DNA of 64,000 nucleotides, taken from positions 5,723,843 to 5,787,842 of the forward strand of contig JAEMBT020000003.1 of NCBI GenBank assembly GCA_018873245.2, read 5' to 3'. Shown piece by piece: positions 59,838 to 64,000 of the stretch (positions within the stretch are counted from its first letter, which is position 1; each line of letters opens with the position of its first letter). Origin of the DNA: Archegozetes longisetosus. Its lineage: Eukaryota > Arthropoda > Arachnida > Sarcoptiformes > Trhypochthoniidae. Below the pieces are notes generated by a model. That model was given only the letters and a program-made list of their open reading frames with translations. It made no database searches and was not told the origin of the DNA. Position numbers and translations under genes: made by a program.

Positions 59838-60911
59838 ATGACACCGAACCTATTGGACGACGATTCAGCGCAAATCCCCGATTTCTTTGGCGACCATTAT
59901 ATCGGCACTCAATACAATTTTATGAAATCGTTGGTTACTAAATCAAAGCATTTAATAATTGGCTCAGTTTCGAAGATCAAATTCAGAAAAAAGAGCGGTC
60001 TATTCGAGGAGTCTTGTAATGAAGAAATCTACTCTAATAAAGAAGAGCCGATTCCTAACGACAACAATAATAAAATTGGCTACAACAAAGGCAAACATGA
60101 ATTGTTTAAGATAACAGAAGTTCCCTCATATTTGCGGTTCAATCCATGGGTTCTGAACGGCTACCGATCGCCAAATTTATCAGCAATCGAATGTTTGCAC
60201 TCGTTGTCGTATTTTCATAACGAAACTATTAATATCTTGACTCATGCAATTCCGTTGGTATACTTTCTGGTGTCCTTCTACAAGATGATTCCGTGGCAAA
60301 GAATTAATCATTCAGCGTTGGCATACTTTCACTGCTTAGGTTTGATCAGTTGGGCTATTGGTAGCGCTACTTATCATACATTTATGAACCATAGATCGGG
60401 AGAACAAATCTACTATCGTCTTCTTCAATGGGATATGATTGGGATCTGGATCACTCAAAGCTTCGGTGCAGTCACTACTATTTATTCGAGTGTAGTGACA
60501 TTCCCGATGTGGTTTCAATACCTGTTCATTGGATTGTATGCTATATTGTCCTTATTTTCCTTAAGAGAAGGGGTCTTAGCGGATAGTGCATGGAAAAGGC
60601 CGGCCAGCTTCTCCTTTCTATTTCTCATGAGAATCATAGCTATAGGCTTAAGAATCAATACTAGCTCTGTTCGCAAAAATGCAAATATGCAATTGTTTCA
60701 CGTGATAATGCAAGAGATCTGGCCATTGATTGGAGCAGTGATTTCTGCAACTCGGATTCCGGAACGGTTCTGGCCAGGAATATTCGACTATATCCTCAAC
60801 AGTCATAATATAATGCACTGTTTTGTGGTATTTGGTGCTATTCATATGCATTGGGCAACTCATGACGATCTGATTTGGCTGTCAAGCAATAATTTTAATT
60901 CTACTGATTGA
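59838..60911 (+). CDS. PAQR4: PAQR4-type progestin and adipoQ receptor
   Basis: Seven-helix membrane protein of the PAQR/hemolysin III superfamily, some members of which are ceramidases; PAQR4 is linked to ceramide homeostasis in the Golgi. 357 residues, no intron. The core begins RFNPWVLNGYRSP (human PAQR4 QFNKFVLTGYRP). The motifs CLHSLSYFHNETINILTH, GSATYHTFMNH, WDMIGIW, RIPERFWPGIFDYILNSHN and IMHCFVVFGAIHMHW fit the family, including the Ser/His (SATYH), Asp (WDMIG) and His (HNIMH) residues of the putative metal site. The first 95 residues are an extra polar N-terminus with no counterpart in human PAQR4. The start is the first ATG. It is convergent with FNDC3. Confidence 0.92.
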   Translation: MTPNLLDDDSAQIPDFFGDHYIGTQYNFMKSLVTKSKHLIIGSVSKIKFRKKSGLFEESCNEEIYSNKEEPIPNDNNNKIGYNKGKHELFKITEVPSYLRFNPWVLNGYRSPNLSAIECLHSLSYFHNETINILTHAIPLVYFLVSFYKMIPWQRINHSALAYFHCLGLISWAIGSATYHTFMNHRSGEQIYYRLLQWDMIGIWITQSFGAVTTIYSSVVTFPMWFQYLFIGLYAILSLFSLREGVLADSAWKRPASFSFLFLMRIIAIGLRINTSSVRKNANMQLFHVIMQEIWPLIGAVISATRIPERFWPGIFDYILNSHNIMHCFVVFGAIHMHWATHDDLIWLSSNNFNSTD

Positions 60912-60948
60912 TTGACAATAATACTCACTCATATATTACCCATATTTA

Positions 60949-60954
60949 AATAAA
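60949..60954 (+). terminator. Poly(A) signal of PAQR4
   Basis: AATAAA 38 bp after the stop codon, the first canonical hexamer downstream. Confidence 0.6.
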
Positions 60955-61274
60955 TCTTATAATTTTCATCTTCTATGCACTTTCAAGATACTCTTGTAAT
61001 ATTTGATTTAATGATCAATTATAGCTGTGATATTTATCAACTGTAGACCACTATTAATAATCCAATCTAACCACTTGTTTGAGTTGTTTTGTTTCTCAAG
61101 TTTGTTGCAATTTAAACAGTAATCAAATTTTATCAAATTAAATCAATAAATAAACAATTATTAATAAATCAAATTAATAAAGAAAGTAAAAAATTGATTA
61201 TAAATGAACTAAAATTCTTATAACGATTTTAATTACTTTAAACATAAAGGCATGAAAATAATAATAATAATAAT

Positions 61275-61310
<36 letters not shown>

Positions 61311-61477
61311 TAGGGCAAATTAAAAAACATAGCAATTTTATATAAACAGATATTGCAGTTACAGCACAACAATAATATATATTTTTAATATTTACTTTCT
61401 CACAAAAATATAAGAATTCATAAAATTTAGAATAAATATACTGTAAATTGAATAAACATGATTGGTATTAGATTTGA
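60955..61477. other. Convergent spacer between PAQR4 and FNDC3
   Basis: Very AT-rich. It contains an (AAT)n tract at about 61257-61306 with a short interruption, and both 3' UTRs. Confidence 0.8.
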
Positions 61478-63815
61478 TTAAACAGTTAATAATTGCTGAA
61501 TAAGAACAGCTACGATAAGAGCGAATAAAGTGAATAGCAATAGTAGAAGTATTGCACATCTTTGATCGCTAGTGATCGCCGGCTCATCGCTATCTTTCAC
61601 CCGAGATTGTTGTTCCTGTAAGTGTTGCTGTTGTTGCAATAGTAACTGTTGCTGATGGATTTGATGCTGCTGCTGCTGGATTTGTTGCTGTAATAGTTGT
61701 TGTTTACTCTTCTTGTTATACTTATTACTAATGGGTTGTTGTTCGGGTGTAGTAATGGTTAGAACATTACTCACAATGACATGCTCTTCAGAAGTTGTGC
61801 GAACTCGAAATGAATATTGTTGTTGTGAAGTTAGGTGTGAAATACGACAGTTGTTAGAGTGGCCCTGATGTACAATCCGACAGTTTGGGCTGCTACTCTC
61901 TGAGCTCAATTTATTCAGCATCTCTACCATATAGTGCTTAGCGTATAATTGGTCTTGTAATGAGTGCGGCTGTGAATAAGTCCATTTTAACTTAACCGTA
62001 TTGGCAGTCAATGACGTATAGGTAAGATTTAGGAGTTGGAGCTGAGGCAGTAAATGCTTGGGAGACCTCTGTGGAGACCATGACTTATCTTTCGCTGATT
62101 TTCCTAATTCTTCGCTAGAGGCTTGGCCTTCATTTTCGTCTTCGCTTAGAACATTACTAATACTTTTATTAGCAGTACTTTCTTTCTTCTGATTCTCATC
62201 AAAAGACCTTTGAATGGGATTATCAGTATCTTCTATAATAATGTGCTCCAATTTCTCCGATTGGTGTTCATTTGAATTAATACTATCAGACCTATCGATC
62301 AGCTGCTTATTCGACTGTGTTTGAGATAGAGATTGCTCGCTCTTCGACTTTGCTGTCAATTTATTATCAGAGTTTTGATCAGTTGTACGGTTGTCATCAT
62401 TGTGATTGTCTTGCATTATCGGTGATATGCAAGAATTGGATTGTGTATCATCTGTTAGAGTATTACTGTTCTTCAGATTTTGCTCAGCTATTTGATCGTC
62501 TTCCTCAGCTAAGTCGACACTTGTTCGTGAACAGGAGACATCATGTTCGAATTCGGCGTTAGGAGATTCTTCATGTGACAGCGACGAGACATCATTAATA
62601 CTATCTTTTACTCGTGAGGTCTCTACTACTTGATCGCCAATTTTACAATTCGCTAAATTGTTTTCTGTAACTTCTAAATTATCAACACCTTTAGTTTCTG
62701 TTTGTTGTTCGACTTCATCTTCGTCTTCTTCTTTGATATTCTGCTGAGCTCTTGGATCACTAGAGAGATTGAACTCGAGTAAAATTGGAGAATTTTTAGG
62801 TGCGTCAAAGTGAGAGCAACTATTCCTATCATTAGAAACATTTAAATCTTTTCGCTCATCCAGACTTGTATAGGAGAATGGAGAGAACGGAGGGGCAGGT
62901 TTGGTCTGTGATAATATAGAGCCATCGCTTTCAATAATAGTTTTATTCATATCCCGATCAATAGATTCTTTGTTAAGACATGTATTGTTTAGCACATGTT
63001 TGCTATCTGAGAGACAGTTTTCATTGTGGTTGACTTTTCCGACCAAAACTCGATTGCTGTTAAGCTCATAAGGTTTGCCATCGGAAGGTGTGGTGTGTTT
63101 GCTGTTAGCATAGGTAACTTTAGAGACACCATCCACAGAAGCAGCCGCTGTTGAGCTTATTTTGCCACGAATTGCAGATTTACCGAACTGTGTGTTATTG
63201 TTGCAGAAATTTTGTGGTGCTCTCTTTCCAGATGGAGAAAACGTACGGCTGTTTATTCGTCGGCGACCTGGCTGAGTTGGAAATGCAAGTATGTTGTGGT
63301 GTACTTGTGGAGGAGGTGGTGGGGGAGGAGGAGGTGGAAGTGGTGCTGTTGGAGCCGTTCCGGTACAGCTATAACAACAACAACAACAGTAAGGAAAAGT
63401 TTGCTGTTGTTGTTGTGGTATGAGAGCAGTATTTGTGGGACTGCTGCCATTGTTGTTCAGTGCGGAGAGAATTATATGTCGGAGAGTCCCGTTTTCGTCA
63501 ACTATTTGTTGAATCATATGTCCTGGCGGTACCTATTAGTAGATTACCACAACATTAACACACTATTGAGACATTTGTGTCAAATTTACTACAATTATAG
63601 CAAATGTGTCATTTGTCACAATTATGACAACTCAGACAATGACACCATTTGATTATAGCTCAAGTTATAGCTAATAATAGAAAATACAAGAATTGTGCTC
63701 ACCTGAACAGGCATTGGTATGGGAGGGAATGTGTGTTGTGATATCATTGTGATAGTCGCAGGTCCACGAAGTATAGTCTCATTACCGTCAAATAGTTGTA
63801 TAGATACTGATTCTC
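61478..63815 (-). CDS. FNDC3: FNDC3-related protein with one FN3 domain, 5' end outside window
   Basis: Two exons are visible: 63815-63703 and 63532-61478, joined in phase (GTGAGC donor). Start codon and further exons lie beyond the right edge. The N-terminal part, GESVSIQLFDGNETILRGPA then MPVQVPPGHMIQQIVDENG, matches FNDC3A/B (GETFTIRADDGTLQCIQGPA, VPPGYVSQVIEDNTG). Then come a His/Pro-rich part with a Pro run (63300-63355), about 300 acidic, Ser-rich disordered residues, a single fibronectin III domain (LQLLNLTYTSL, VKLKWTYSQP, QYSFRVRTTSEE; about 62040-61735), a Gln-rich run (61735-61600) and a C-terminal membrane anchor (CAILLLLLFTLFALIVAVLI), as in FNDC3. Vertebrate FNDC3 has nine FN3 domains, so this protein is strongly reduced. 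FNDC3 proteins are tail-anchored membrane proteins of unclear role. Confidence 0.8.
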
Positions 63816-63904
63816 CTGTTAATGATTACGTGCCGAATCAAGTATATGGTGTTTATTGGCATGTCAATTCAAATGTGTAGCAATTATGAGTATGTCAATT
63901 AAAC

Positions 63905-63907
<3 letters not shown>

Positions 63908-63944
<37 letters not shown>

Positions 63945-63956
63945 AAGAGAGGGAGA

Positions 63957-63987
<31 letters not shown>

Positions 63988-64000
63988 GAGGGAGAGAGAG
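63908..64000. repeat. (GA)n microsatellite at the window edge
   Basis: GA dinucleotides with occasional AAAG and GGGA interruptions, continuing to the right edge inside an FNDC3 intron or 5' region. Confidence 0.97.

Noticed and set aside
1-64000. tRNA, rRNA, CRISPR arrays, LTR elements or viral genes
   Set aside because: No A/B-box tRNA structure, rRNA core, spaced repeats, reverse transcriptase, capsid or integrase signature was seen on reading both strands.

Overview
The window is nuclear DNA from an arthropod: AT-rich, with spliced protein genes, GT..AG introns from about 60 bp to several kb, microsatellites and degraded transposon scraps. Arthropod-type genes (a nompA-like PAN/ZP protein, an ARRDC17-type arrestin, a menorin/FAM151 protein) and the mix of intronless and intron-rich genes suggest a mite or other small chelicerate. 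That placement is inference only.

Layout. 0-1.6 kb: the 5' end of GTF2F1 (RAP74, minus) is head-to-head with an intronless mTERF-family gene (plus). 4.7-12.6 kb: a seven-exon arrestin-domain gene (minus). 12.6-24.7 kb: a gene-poor stretch with short repeats, a Tigger-like MITE relic and two divergent small ORFs. 24.7-28.3 kb: a FAM151/menorin gene (plus), convergent with YTHDC1 (minus, 29.4-32.5 kb). 32.9-34.6 kb: intronless ATG16L (minus), which carries one frameshift and a 37-bp tandem triplication of its end. A candidate first exon of YTHDC1 at 35.5 kb would place ATG16L inside YTHDC1 intron 1. 38.3-42.9 kb: CDC14 phosphatase (minus, 11 exons). 45.3-51.9 kb: a 13-exon nompA-like gene with five PAN modules, a collagen-like run, a ZP domain, a furin site and a membrane anchor (minus). 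54.2-57.0 kb: single-exon SNX14 (minus). 59.8-60.9 kb: single-exon PAQR4 (plus), tail-to-tail with an FNDC3 relative (minus) that runs off the right edge.

Exon boundaries were derived by matching splice sites, codon phase and family similarity. In ARRDC, FAM151, CDC14 and the nompA-like gene every junction closes in phase; one YTHDC1 junction does not. The genes are ordinary housekeeping and cell-biology genes (transcription initiation, m6A reading, autophagy, mitosis, ER lipid contacts, mechanosensory matrix) and do not form a pathway cluster. I saw no clear novel multi-gene system. The best leads are the altered ATG16L locus with its possible nesting, the single-FN3 FNDC3 protein, a possible extended CDC14 tail, a family of TTAGG-like fold-back elements, a stable hairpin at 37.1 kb and a few small ORFs.
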